Shown: piece after piece, positions 1-7,957 of the stretch | How the letters are laid out: every line of letters begins with the position of its first letter | How positions within the stretch are numbered: position 1 is the stretch's first letter | Assembly (NCBI RefSeq): GCF_010091945.1 | Contig: NZ_WVIE01000019.1 | Location: 1 to 64,000 of the forward strand | Origin: Myxacorys almedinensis A | GTDB lineage: Bacteria; Cyanobacteriota; Cyanobacteriia; Leptolyngbyales; Leptolyngbyaceae | Direction: 5' to 3' | Length of the DNA stretch: 64,000 nucleotides | Position numbers and translations under genes: made by a program | Notes under the pieces: model-generated | Seen by the model: only the letters and a program-made list of their open reading frames with translations | What the model was told of the DNA's origin: nothing | The model's database searches: none

Positions 1-150
1 GAGTTCCAGCGGCTTAGACAATGGTTCTTTGATGTAGATTATCAGCGTTGGGATGAACAGTTAGAGCAAGACATCACAGAGGGCAAGCTAGATGGTTTTG
101 CTGAAGAGGCGATCGCTCAATTCAAAGCGGGTCAATGTCGAGAAGTCTGA
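1..150 (+). CDS. C-terminal part of a probable type II antitoxin (5' end outside window)
   Basis: Reading frame 1 is open from the window edge to a TGA at 148-150 and encodes 49 residues. The end reads like the C-terminus of small cyanobacterial antitoxins: a charged helix (RLRQWFFDVDYQRWDEQLEQ) followed by an Ala/Phe/Lys segment ending in REV. The stop overlaps the start of the next gene (TGATG), which is the usual arrangement of an antitoxin translated before its toxin. The DNA-binding N-terminus is not in the window, so the antitoxin class cannot be given. The role is inferred from layout and from resemblance to such proteins as I remember them. Confidence 0.6.
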   Translation, partial: EFQRLRQWFFDVDYQRWDEQLEQDITEGKLDGFAEEAIAQFKAGQCREV

Positions 151-410
151 TGCATTACACAACGCGAAGATTTTGGAAATGTTATGACGCGTTACCTGAA
201 AATGTACAGGAGACGGCAGACCAATGTTATGAGCTTCTAAAGGCTGATCCGTCTCATCCATCGTTGCACTTCAAAAAGATTGGGAAGCAGTATTGGTCAG
301 TTCGGGCAGGGCTGGATTATCGAGCCTTGGGTGTCGAGGTGGAAAAGGGTATTTCGTGGTTTTGGATTGGCACTCATGCAGAGTATGACAAGCTAATCGG
401 TAAACTGTAA
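150..410 (+). CDS. RelE/ParE-like toxin of a type II toxin-antitoxin pair
   Basis: This 86-residue protein starts at the ATG that overlaps the previous stop (TGATG); an ATG 15 nt upstream is less likely. It has the RelE/ParE layout: an N-terminal helix (FWKCYDALPENVQETADQ), the phrase HPSLHFKKIG typical of the family's central strand, then RAGLDYRALGV and WFWIGTHAEYDKLI at the end. Members are usually mRNA interferases or gyrase poisons blocked by the upstream antitoxin; which of these applies cannot be read from sequence. The conserved HAEYDKLI tail suggests a complete protein. The module directly precedes comM. Confidence 0.75.
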   Translation: MHYTTRRFWKCYDALPENVQETADQCYELLKADPSHPSLHFKKIGKQYWSVRAGLDYRALGVEVEKGISWFWIGTHAEYDKLIGKL

Positions 411-655
411 CCAGCGGCACAACAACCCCAATGCACCCGACCGTTGAGAGGTTGTCTGTCAAAGTTCTAAGCTATCTGCGGCGGGTGATTGGGAACGTTA
501 GCTTGTTGAAGTTAAGTTTTAGATGCGACCCCTTGCGGGTAACTCGAAGAGATCGCCCTGATACCCCATGCCCCAAACCGTCTCAATAAGCAGTCATCCT
601 GTTGGTGCAGCCAGAATGCAGGGCATTCTACCGACAAGAATGATTAGGAAAAAAC

Positions 656-2182
656 ATGCTGGCAAGAGTTTGGAGTGCGGCGCTCGTTGGGATCGACGCG
701 GTGAAAGTTGGCGTTGAGGTAGACGTTGCCAATGGTCTCCCCGCGATCGTAGTAGTCGGACTTCCAGATACTGCCGTTCAAGAATCGAAAGAACGAGTCA
801 AAACCGCGATCAAAAATGCAGGTTATGGGTTTCCAATGCGGCGGATCGTGATTAACCTGACGCCTGCGGATTTAAGGAAAGAAGGCCCAAGTTTTGATCT
901 GCCGATTAGCATTGGCATTCTGGCAGCTTCAGAGCAAGTCAGTGCAACGCTTTTAGAGGATTATTTATTTTTAGGCGAGGTTTCTCTAGATGGGAGCCTA
1001 CGCCCGGTGGCAGGCGTACTTGCGATCGCGGCGGCTGCCAAACGCCTTGGCATTTCTGGCTTGGTGGTTCCCTCTGACAATGTTCGAGAAGCCGCTGTCG
1101 TGCAAGGCATCAAAGTTTACGGATTTAAGCATTTATCCGAGGTTGGGCAGTTTCTGCGCGACCCTTCATCTATTTTGCCTGCCCAGATTGATGGCGAAGC
1201 AGAGCTAACGCAAGCCCCAATGAGCGCGCCCGATTTACGAGATGTCAAAGGTCAGGCTCATGCCCGTCGAGCGTTGGAAATTGCGGCGGCAGGAGGTCAC
1301 AATTTAGTGTTTGTTGGGCCGCCCGGCAGCGGAAAGACAATGTTAGCGCGGAGACTTCCGAGCATTTTGCCGCCCATGGCGTTTTCGGAAGCGCTGGAGG
1401 TTACGCAAATTCATTCGGTTGCGGGTTTGCTAAAAGATAAAGGCTCTTTAGTGGCGACTCGTCCGTTTCGCAGCCCCCATCATTCGGCATCCGGGCCTTC
1501 TCTAGTTGGCGGCGGCAGCTTTCCGAGACCGGGAGAGATTTCGCTAGCGCACCGAGGTATTTTATTTCTTGACGAATTAACAGAATTTAAACGCGATGTC
1601 CTTGAATTTTTGCGACAGCCGCTAGAAGATGGCACAGTGACAATTTCCCGAACGCGACAATCGGTATCGTTTCCGGCTCAATTTACGCTGATCGCTAGCA
1701 CAAACCCTTGCCCCTGTGGCTATTACGGTGACACAGTTCAACCTTGTACGTGTTCGCCGAGGCACAGAGAGCAATATTGGGCGAGGCTATCAGGGCCTCT
1801 GATGGATCGCATTGATCTGCAAGTGGGCGTCAATCGGCTGAAGCCAGAGGAAATTACGCAGCAGACTACGGGGGAAGAGTCTGCGATCGTGAGAGCGAGA
1901 GTGCAAGCCGCGCGCGATCGCGCCTGTGATCGCTTCCAAGACACGCCGCTTCGCTGCAACGCCGAAATGCAGAGCGCTCACCTGAAAAAATGGTGTGAGT
2001 TAGACAGTGCGACTCGGATGTTGCTAGAAAGCGCAATTCGCAAGTTGGGGCTATCGGTGAGAGCGAGCGATCGCATCTTAAAAGTGGCACGTACGATCGC
2101 AGATTTAGCAGGCGATGAGGAGTTGCAAACGTCGCATGTTGCTGAAGCGATTCAATATCGTACGATCGACAGAATGCAGTGA
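656..2182 (+). CDS. comM: YifB/ComM family Mg-chelatase-like AAA+ ATPase
   Basis: The 508-residue protein has the full ComM/YifB layout. An N-terminal Lon-protease-like fold (about 1-170) is followed by a Mg-chelatase AAA+ core with Walker A GPPGSGKT at 221-228, the family motif FRSPHHSAS at 271-279 and Walker B ILFLDE near 302-307. A Cys-rich loop (NPCPCGYYGD) and a C-terminal lid complete it. ComM is a hexameric helicase that promotes branch migration when transformed DNA is integrated, so it fits functionally with dprA at 14.3 kb. An AGGA sits 6 nt before the ATG. It lies between two toxin-antitoxin modules. Confidence 0.93.
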   Translation: MLARVWSAALVGIDAVKVGVEVDVANGLPAIVVVGLPDTAVQESKERVKTAIKNAGYGFPMRRIVINLTPADLRKEGPSFDLPISIGILAASEQVSATLLEDYLFLGEVSLDGSLRPVAGVLAIAAAAKRLGISGLVVPSDNVREAAVVQGIKVYGFKHLSEVGQFLRDPSSILPAQIDGEAELTQAPMSAPDLRDVKGQAHARRALEIAAAGGHNLVFVGPPGSGKTMLARRLPSILPPMAFSEALEVTQIHSVAGLLKDKGSLVATRPFRSPHHSASGPSLVGGGSFPRPGEISLAHRGILFLDELTEFKRDVLEFLRQPLEDGTVTISRTRQSVSFPAQFTLIASTNPCPCGYYGDTVQPCTCSPRHREQYWARLSGPLMDRIDLQVGVNRLKPEEITQQTTGEESAIVRARVQAARDRACDRFQDTPLRCNAEMQSAHLKKWCELDSATRMLLESAIRKLGLSVRASDRILKVARTIADLAGDEELQTSHVAEAIQYRTIDRMQ

Positions 2183-2190
2183 GGTCAGAA

Positions 2191-2406
2191 ATGAGCAGAG
2201 AATTTAATGTGGTGATTGAACGTGATTCAGAAGGCTACTTCGTAGGTTCTGTCCCCAGCCTTCCAGGATGCCATACCCAAGCAAAATCTCTAGATGAATT
2301 GATGGAACGGATTCGCGAAGCAATCGAGCTTTGCTTAGAAGTTCAGGGAAATATGACTGAGCCAATGGACTTTATCGGTGTTCAGCAAGTTTCAGTCGAA
2401 GTATGA
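2191..2406 (+). CDS. hicB: HicB-family antitoxin
   Basis: The 71-residue protein begins at the ATG giving MSREFNVVIERD; an upstream GTG at 2179 would overlap the comM stop. It is a textbook HicB N-terminal domain: a partly degraded RNase H-like fold with DSEGYFVGSVPSLPGCHTQAKSLDELMERIREAIELC. Such proteins neutralise HicA mRNA interferases and often repress their own operon. No C-terminal DNA-binding domain is evident, as in the short HicB class. Its TGA overlaps the hicA ATG (ATGA at 2403-2406), so the two were translationally coupled. The partner toxin is frameshifted, so this may be an orphaned antitoxin. Confidence 0.85.
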   Translation: MSREFNVVIERDSEGYFVGSVPSLPGCHTQAKSLDELMERIREAIELCLEVQGNMTEPMDFIGVQQVSVEV

Positions 2407-2622
2407 GCAAACTGCCAAGCTTAACGGGACGCAAGCTAATTGCGGCGCTTCGCCAAGCTGATTTTGAAGTCATTAGAGTGCGGGGAAGCCATCATTTTTT
2501 GCAGCACCGGACGATGTACAGTTGTGCCGGTTCACTCAAATGAAACGCTCGGTCCTGGATTAATTGCACAAATTCTACGAGATTGCCAGTTAACGCGAGA
2601 AGAGTTTAGAGATTTGCTGTAG
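2403..2622 (+). pseudogene. hicA: HicA-family mRNA interferase, frameshifted
   Basis: From the ATG at 2403 the frame reads MSKLPSLTGRKLIAALRQ and on to RVRGSHHFLQH, which is the HicA N-terminus including the catalytic-His motif G-S-H-H. It then leaves the family and stops at a TGA about 20 codons before the family end. The next frame (+1) from about 2510 continues as GRCTVVPVHSNETLGPG and ends in LTREEFRDLL at the TAG at 2620-2622, the expected HicA C-terminus. The join lies at about 2505-2512, where the family normally has P-D-G-R/K. A loss of about 5 nt would explain it. No slippery run is seen, so a broken gene or sequencing error is more likely than programmed frameshifting. Confidence 0.8.
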
Positions 2623-2776
2623 AACTGACGCGATCGCCTTTAATGGCACGAAGGCTGCGATCGCGTCCGCCTTTCAATCTCCGGGGGCGATTCGTAATTC
2701 CGCGATCGTCGATCTCTTTAATGATTTCTACACCGTTGAACACGAAGAAGAACTCGTTTATGTCGAGGAAGGACTG

Positions 2777-3022
2777 TTGTCCGTCGATGCGTGCGAAGAC
2801 TTGGAATCTCTCTACTACCAAGAGTACGACGAGGAGTATGAAGAATCATTAGAAGACGACGACGAGGCTAAAACTGAAGATAGCTACGAGGAAGACGAAG
2901 AAGAAACCGAAGACGACGAAGAGTACGAAGACACTGAAGACGAAGAGAGCGAAGACACTGAAGATGGCTACGAAGAAGACGAGGGCGACGACGGAAGCGA
3001 CGAAGCAGAAGACAGCGATTAA
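2777..3022 (+). CDS. Extremely acidic low-complexity small protein (hypothetical)
   Basis: I do not recognise this ORF. From a TTG at 2777 it encodes 81 residues, of which 49 are Asp or Glu, with one Lys and no Arg; Tyr and Ser/Thr are the main others. The frame stays open upstream to about 2594 without an ATG or GTG, and that part (residues such as NSAIVDLFNDFYTV and HEEELVYVEEG) looks like ordinary protein. The TTG may therefore be an internal codon of a longer gene or of a remnant. GA-rich codon repeats (GAAGAC, GACGAA) build the tail. It could be an acidic disordered tail or a decayed gene. Confidence 0.4.
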   Translation: MSVDACEDLESLYYQEYDEEYEESLEDDDEAKTEDSYEEDEEETEDDEEYEDTEDEESEDTEDGYEEDEGDDGSDEAEDSD

Positions 3023-3147
3023 GCCCTCATCGCTTTGTTAGAGGTATCTGATGCCTGCACTAAACAAGAGGTCGGGCATCATCTCCAATACTTCCACCCA
3101 ACGCCGTCACCTTAATCCATGTTCGTAACACGATTGTCAGCAGAGTG

Positions 3148-3900
3148 TTATTGCTGTTCAATTCTAGTTCGGTACTCCGGTGGCACTCTAACGCAATGAG
3201 GGTCAAGGAAATCGATTAAATCAATGAGTCTACCGTGAATTAACACGAGTTTCGCCGCATTGACCTTTGGCGCATTTGCCATCAGGTCAATATCGTCTCT
3301 CAGTTTTGCAAACCAACTCGCAAATTCTGGATCGCTCATCTTCTTCACAAACGTTGCATAACCCATGCAATCATATCCAACTGATTCACCACTGGAACGA
3401 GGAACCGTCATGATTTCCCCAATCGCTCGCTGTTCGCCATTGTGAAGTTGGAAAGCGTCTCCACCTTTGTAATGTGCAAATGCTTGATTAATGTTGACCA
3501 ATAGTTCACTCAAGCGACGATTTAGTTCCAAATCACCCAGGTTCAAAAACTGAATTTCTCGGCGCAAAATTTCTACCCACGCAAGATACTCTGCAACAAC
3601 GTACAGCGTGTTATAAATTGCGTAATTCTGTGCGGATGGCGATCGGTGATAAAAATACTGCAAAAAATCTTGCTGATGAATGTTGTACAAGCGGCTTTGC
3701 AGATCAATAGCAGAGCGCAATAGGGGATCTCGATACTTGGACATCAAAGCAGCCGTCTGAGCTTCACGCGATTCGGCTTCACGTTGCTTCGTAAGTCGGT
3801 CAGTTAATTGGGCAATGCGAGTTTGACCGTAAATGCTGATGACGGCGCTAGTAACCGCAACGATTGCCGCGATCGCCGCAGTGATGACTTCAAGCTTCAT
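3148..3900 (-). CDS. Hypothetical membrane-anchored protein
   Basis: The protein is not recognised. Starting at the internal ATG (MKLEVITAAIAAIVAVTSAV) it has 250 residues; a longer start 57 nt upstream would place a charged stretch before the membrane segment. One N-terminal helix (about residues 4-24) anchors it, followed by a charged, probably coiled stretch (RLTKQREAESREAQTAALMSKYRDPLL) and a mostly helical soluble domain rich in aromatic residues. No catalytic motif is apparent. It stands alone between the acidic ORF and purB and is divergent from purB. Similar one-helix proteins of unknown function occur in cyanobacteria. Confidence 0.6.
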   Translation of the reverse strand: MKLEVITAAIAAIVAVTSAVISIYGQTRIAQLTDRLTKQREAESREAQTAALMSKYRDPLLRSAIDLQSRLYNIHQQDFLQYFYHRSPSAQNYAIYNTLYVVAEYLAWVEILRREIQFLNLGDLELNRRLSELLVNINQAFAHYKGGDAFQLHNGEQRAIGEIMTVPRSSGESVGYDCMGYATFVKKMSDPEFASWFAKLRDDIDLMANAPKVNAAKLVLIHGRLIDLIDFLDPHCVRVPPEYRTRIEQQ

Positions 3901-4062
3901 CCCAATTGGCTTACTTCTACAATTACTTGCATCGTACTTGATCTCGAACACAAACACATCGCTTTGAAATCACTACCACAGCCCAAGATACAAGCGAGCT
4001 AACTTCTCATTAGCGGGCTAAATTAGACGCTACAATGTGACCGTTGTATTCTGCGACGAGCC

Positions 4063-5358
4063 TTGATAGAGCGTTATACCCTGCCCGAAATGGGCAACCT
4101 CTGGACTGAAGCCTACAAGTTTAAAACTTGGCTAGAGGTTGAGATTGCTGTCTGTGAAGCCCAAGCTGAGCTTGGTTATATTCCCGCCGAAGCCGTCGCA
4201 GAAATCAAAGAAAAAGCGAATTTTGACCCTGCAAGAATTCTAGAAATCGAGGCAGAAGTTCGCCACGACGTGATCGCCTTTCTCACCAACGTCAACGAAT
4301 ACGTTGGTGATGCAGGACGCTACATCCATCTAGGAATGACCAGTTCGGATGTGCTGGACACGGCATTGGCATTGCAAATGGTGGCCAGTCTTGACGTGAT
4401 CATGACTCAGGTTGAGGCATTGATCCAGTCGATTCGCTATCAGGCACAGCAGCATCGCCACACGGTGATGATTGGGCGATCGCATGGAATTCACGCCGAA
4501 CCCATCACCTTTGGTTTTAAACTCGCAGGCTGGTTAGCCGAAATGTTGCGCCACCGCGATCGCTTGTGTCAACTCAGAAAAACGATCGCCGTTGGGCAAG
4601 TTTCGGGCGCAGTGGGAACTTACGCCCACCTCGATCCTCGCATCGAAACCTTGACGTGCCAAGCGTTGGGATTGGAACCTGATCCCGCTTCGACTCAGGT
4701 CATCTCCCGCGATCGCCACGCTGACTTCATGAATTGTTTGGCACTTCTAGCTGCGTCGATCGAACGATTTGCAGTTGAGATTCGTAACCTCCAGCGCACG
4801 GATGTATTGGAAGTCGAAGAATTTTTCTCGAAGGGGCAAAAGGGGTCGTCTGCGATGCCACACAAGCGGAACCCGATCCGATCAGAGCGCTTAACCGGCA
4901 TGGCGCGGCTGATTCGTGGCTATGCCGTTGCTGCTCTGGAAAATGTTGCCCTGTGGCATGAACGAGACATTTCTCATAGCTCTGTTGAGCGCGTTGCTTT
5001 GCCAGACGCCTGCATTTTGATGCACTTTATGCTTGTCGAGGCGACCAAAGTGATCAAAAATTTGCTGGTTTATCCCGACAATATGGCACGGAACATGAAT
5101 GTTTATGGTGGCGTTGTGTTTAGCCAACAGGTGCTTCTGGCGCTGGTGAAAAAAGGATTGAATCGGGAAGATGCCTACGCGATCGTCCAATCTTGCGCGC
5201 ACCAAGCTTGGAATACCACCGACGGAGACTTTCGCCATGCCATCAGCACCCATCCGCAGGTAACAGCGGTTTTATCAGCCACAGAACTTGACGATTGCTT
5301 TGATCCACAGCAGCATCTGAAAAATCTCGATCAGGTCTATCAGCGCTTGGGCATTTAG
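4063..5358 (+). CDS. purB: Adenylosuccinate lyase
   Basis: This 431-residue cytosolic enzyme of purine synthesis cleaves SAICAR to AICAR and adenylosuccinate to AMP, releasing fumarate. The lyase-1 signature SSAMPHKRNP is at 262-271 with the catalytic serine, and the general-acid histidine lies in GRSHG at 138-142. TSSDVLDT near 93-100 is another substrate-binding block. The start is a TTG (MIERYTLPEMG), which matches the usual PurB N-terminus; no in-frame ATG lies nearby. The length is normal for the bacterial short form. It converges on the SH3-domain gene, with stop codons sharing 5356-5357. Confidence 0.96.
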   Translation: MIERYTLPEMGNLWTEAYKFKTWLEVEIAVCEAQAELGYIPAEAVAEIKEKANFDPARILEIEAEVRHDVIAFLTNVNEYVGDAGRYIHLGMTSSDVLDTALALQMVASLDVIMTQVEALIQSIRYQAQQHRHTVMIGRSHGIHAEPITFGFKLAGWLAEMLRHRDRLCQLRKTIAVGQVSGAVGTYAHLDPRIETLTCQALGLEPDPASTQVISRDRHADFMNCLALLAASIERFAVEIRNLQRTDVLEVEEFFSKGQKGSSAMPHKRNPIRSERLTGMARLIRGYAVAALENVALWHERDISHSSVERVALPDACILMHFMLVEATKVIKNLLVYPDNMARNMNVYGGVVFSQQVLLALVKKGLNREDAYAIVQSCAHQAWNTTDGDFRHAISTHPQVTAVLSATELDDCFDPQQHLKNLDQVYQRLGI

Positions 5359-6116
5359 AGCCTGGAGCGATCTGCTTTTGAAACGTGCTGGATTAGCGTT
5401 GCCTCTTTGACAATCGGGGCAAGTTTCTGACGCCAAAAGCGAATATCAGGAAACTCGGTCGCCACTTTCAAGACATCGCTCCATCGCCCTTCTTGAAGCG
5501 ATCGCACCGCGATCGTGTATTTCGACTCGGCTAACTTCCACCGTTGGGGCATGGTTCTGAGCGCCACCTGAGCCTGATCGTACGCCGCGCTCTCTATCGG
5601 CACCGCCTTAGCCAGCGCGATCGCACCGTTCAAATTACCAGATTGGTAGTGGGAGAGCGCCTTTTCTAACAGCCGCCCCCCTGGATCGATGGTAGGAGAC
5701 TGGATCGGCACAACCGGCGGAATGCTGACATGAGAGGCAACCGGGTTCGGCGTGCCGCAGTCGGTTTTGGTTAATTTTTTGTAAATCCAACCCGCGGCTG
5801 GTGCGCTAATTTGATACCACCCCTCCTTTTCAAGCACAATCGACACTTCTGTCCCGTTGGCGATCGCGCCGATAATATTGCCGTTCTGCTCAACCGGGGT
5901 AGCACGAACATTGATGGGCGGATGCGGATCAAAAATAACGGTTTTGCAGGAGCGCTCTTTGGCTTGCAACCACGCATTAGAGGTCGATTGGATCGATGCA
6001 GACGTGTCTTGACGAGGCTGACTCAGCGCATAAGCCGCTCCAGCAACAGTGACAATAGCCGTAATGTAAGCGCCAATTGCTAAAGGAGATGTCAACCGTT
6101 TTCTGCCAACTGTCAT
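5355..6116 (-). CDS. SH3-domain membrane-anchored protein
   Basis: The 253-residue protein has a short basic N-terminus and a membrane helix at about 12-33 (IGAYITAIVTVAGAAYAL). A bacterial SH3-like domain spans about 57-120, recognisable from NVRATPVEQNGNIIGAI, GTEVSIV and EGWYQISAPAAGWIYKK. Cys57 and Cys120 bracket this domain and could form a disulfide, consistent with a periplasmic location. The remaining 130 residues are helical and contain a TPR-like stretch (HYQSGNLNGAIALAKAVP). Such SH3b domains often bind peptidoglycan or other wall ligands; that role is inferred. The gene is convergent with purB. Confidence 0.7.
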   Translation of the reverse strand: MTVGRKRLTSPLAIGAYITAIVTVAGAAYALSQPRQDTSASIQSTSNAWLQAKERSCKTVIFDPHPPINVRATPVEQNGNIIGAIANGTEVSIVLEKEGWYQISAPAAGWIYKKLTKTDCGTPNPVASHVSIPPVVPIQSPTIDPGGRLLEKALSHYQSGNLNGAIALAKAVPIESAAYDQAQVALRTMPQRWKLAESKYTIAVRSLQEGRWSDVLKVATEFPDIRFWRQKLAPIVKEATLIQHVSKADRSRL

Positions 6117-6542
6117 GGGGATGCCTCTACGCTAGGGGACTCAAAAACATGGAACTCAAACATAGATCAACAGATAGTAAAGCGTAACGCTGGCAGCCCT
6201 TCTCCTCGCCGCCTCTCCTAGCAAAGAATCAGCCAAAATCGGAGTCTTAGGTTGCTTTAGGAGGCGAGGGCAAAGGTTAACAGAGCTAACCGGGGCGAAT
6301 ACTCAAGAGCGCCCGTCCTATTGGATAGATTGCCCTAACAGGCAAAGAAAAGCGTTCAGAAGTTCTCGATATTCTTCAGAATGTCCCCTGAGTCCCCCCA
6401 ACGTGATCTTCCCCTTGACAAACGAAATTGAATTTGTGCCTGCGGGGTAACAGCCTTGCTTGTCAGCCTTCTGTAGCCGCAAGCATGTTCTCGGAGTCAA
6501 CATGCTGGTAAACTTTGGAATGGTCATGTATCAGTAGATGTA
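6117..6542. other. Gene-free spacer with a large imperfect inverted repeat
   Basis: No convincing gene lies here. An imperfect inverted repeat spans 6204-6269: CCTCGCC at 6204-6210 pairs with GGCGAGG at 6263-6269, and CTCCTA plus AAAG at 6215-6226 pairs with CTTTAGGAG at 6255-6263, leaving a loop of about 28 nt. It lacks a strong T-run on either side, so it is not a clear terminator. A short minus-strand ORF at 6318-6527 has no recognisable family and was not accepted. The spacer must carry the promoters of the SH3 gene and the next plus-strand gene. Confidence 0.4.
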
Positions 6543-6737
6543 ATGGAAATTGGTCAGAAAGTGCGCGTGCGGCGGTTGCGCGATCGCGTTCCTCCAGCAG
6601 TTGTGAGTAAGCTTGGGCAAGTCGGTGTTGTGCGCGACTTTAAAGTTGTAGATGGGCAGGGCGTTGGGCTGCTGATTCAGTTTGATGATCAATTTGCCAC
6701 CTGGTTTTTTGAAGACGAGCTAGAGCAATATAACTAG
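6543..6737 (+). CDS. DUF2862-type small protein
   Basis: This 64-residue protein (MEIGQKVRVRRLRDRVPP, then GQVGVVRDFKVVDGQGVG and FEDELEQ near the end) matches my memory of the DUF2862 family. The family is confined to cyanobacteria and plastid-bearing organisms and has no established function. The sequence suggests a small all-beta, SH3-like barrel: a basic first half, a central G-V-V-R-D turn and an aromatic W-F-F-E-D end. It stands alone upstream of get3d, separated from it by a hairpin region. The family name is from memory and was not searched. Confidence 0.6.
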   Translation: MEIGQKVRVRRLRDRVPPAVVSKLGQVGVVRDFKVVDGQGVGLLIQFDDQFATWFFEDELEQYN

Positions 6738-6775
6738 GCGATCTCCAAGTCCAGGCAATCGATACTATAGAAAAG

Positions 6776-6835
6776 GTGCGGGCAGTGGAGACGGTTAGAA
6801 CCTTAGCTCCGCACTTTATTTTCTATCCCTTTTTT
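6776..6835 (+). terminator. Hairpin with T-rich tail after the DUF2862 gene
   Basis: GTGCGG (6776-6781) pairs with CCGCAC (6809-6814), and inside it GGTT (6793-6796) pairs with AACC (6799-6802). A T-rich stretch follows (TTTATTTTC and then a run of Ts). It lies 39 nt after one stop and ends just before the get3d start, so it could be a terminator of the first gene or a structured leader of get3d. A possible -10 (TACTAT at 6764-6769) just upstream would favour the leader reading. Confidence 0.4.
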
Positions 6836-6846
6836 AAAGACTGGAC

Positions 6847-7941
6847 ATGGCTTTTATTTTGACGTTTCTTGGCAAAGGTGGGACTGGGCGAACAACGCTG
6901 GCGATCGCGGCAGCAAAAAAATTCGCCACTCAAGGCAAGCGGGTGTTATTAATTGGACAAGATCCAAGCCCTGCATTTGGGCTGTCGGTGGGTGCGAATG
7001 TTGGGGCTGAGCCGCACGCGATCGCACCCAATTTGCAGGTTGTTCAGCTTCAGACCGCCCCTTTGCTAGAGCGAAGCTGGGACGAAGTTAAAGCACTCGA
7101 AGCGCAATATTTGCGGACACCGTTCTTTAGAGAAGTGTATGGGCAGGAGCTAGGCATCTTTCCCGGCATGGACAGTGCCCTAACGCTAAATGCCTTGCGA
7201 GAGTATGACGGCAGTGGGCACTATGATGTGATTGTCTACGACGGCATGGGCGACCAGACCACCTTGCGAATGTTAGGAATGCCAGACGTGATCGGTTGGT
7301 ATATTCGGCGGTTTCGTCAAGTGTTTGCCGACTCTGATTTGGGAAAAACCCTATCGCCGTTTATTCAGCCTGTGGCAAGCGCAGTGTTAACCAATGCCAG
7401 TTTTGCAGGAGACAATTTTGCCCAACCGACGGGGCAGGTGAATGATTTGCTCAACCAGGGAAAGGAGGCGGTGAACAATCCAAAGCGGATGGCAGCCTAT
7501 TTGGTGACCACCGACGACCCCGGCGCGATCGCAGTGGCACGCTATCTCTGGGGCAGCGCTCAGCAAGTCGGGCTAACCGTGGGAGGAGTGTTGCTCAACC
7601 GAGCCAGTCGCTTGAGCGAAGCCGACCTATTTCAGCCGCTCTCGGTATCGCCGATTCCCGATCAGCCCGTCAACGATTGGCAACCGTTAATCGAGGCGCT
7701 CCCTGAGTTTGAGGAGGCAACTCAAGCTCCTCGCCCGATCGCGATCAATATTGCTGAGCGCAAGGTCAGCTTATTTTTACCCGGGTTTGACAAAAAGCAA
7801 GTCAAACTGACGCAGTACGGACCGGAACTCACCATCGAAGCAGGCGATCAGCGCCGCAATGTGTCGCTTCCCCCCGCCCTCCGAGGTCAACCGGTCACCG
7901 GTGCAAAGTTCCAAGATGGCTATTTGATTATTTCGTTCTAA
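6847..7941 (+). CDS. get3d: Get3d-type ArsA/Get3 ATPase with C-terminal alpha-crystallin-like domain
   Basis: The 364-residue protein starts with a deviant P-loop, GKGGTGRTT at 9-17, typical of the ArsA/Get3 (SIMIBI) ATPases that work as dimers. DVIVYDGMGDQTTLRML near 128-144 is the switch/A-loop region. The last 65 residues (RKVSLFLPGFDKKQVKL to AKFQDGYLIISF) form the HSP20-like beta domain that distinguishes the Get3d branch of cyanobacteria and plastids from Get3a. The biological client of Get3d is not settled; a role in targeting or chaperoning hydrophobic proteins is inferred from Get3. It is followed 16 nt later by chlG, which suggests co-transcription and a link to thylakoid biogenesis. 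Confidence 0.85.
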   Translation: MAFILTFLGKGGTGRTTLAIAAAKKFATQGKRVLLIGQDPSPAFGLSVGANVGAEPHAIAPNLQVVQLQTAPLLERSWDEVKALEAQYLRTPFFREVYGQELGIFPGMDSALTLNALREYDGSGHYDVIVYDGMGDQTTLRMLGMPDVIGWYIRRFRQVFADSDLGKTLSPFIQPVASAVLTNASFAGDNFAQPTGQVNDLLNQGKEAVNNPKRMAAYLVTTDDPGAIAVARYLWGSAQQVGLTVGGVLLNRASRLSEADLFQPLSVSPIPDQPVNDWQPLIEALPEFEEATQAPRPIAINIAERKVSLFLPGFDKKQVKLTQYGPELTIEAGDQRRNVSLPPALRGQPVTGAKFQDGYLIISF

Positions 7942-7957
7942 CTTTTAAGATGCGGTT

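Noticed and set aside
2643-2852. Plus-strand ORF of 69 codons overlapping the acidic ORF
   Set aside because: It is the other frame of the same GA-rich DNA and has a basic, low-complexity translation with no support.
6318-6527. Minus-strand ORF of 69 codons between the SH3 and DUF2862 genes
   Set aside because: It has no recognisable family, no Shine-Dalgarno signal and a composition unlike a coding sequence.
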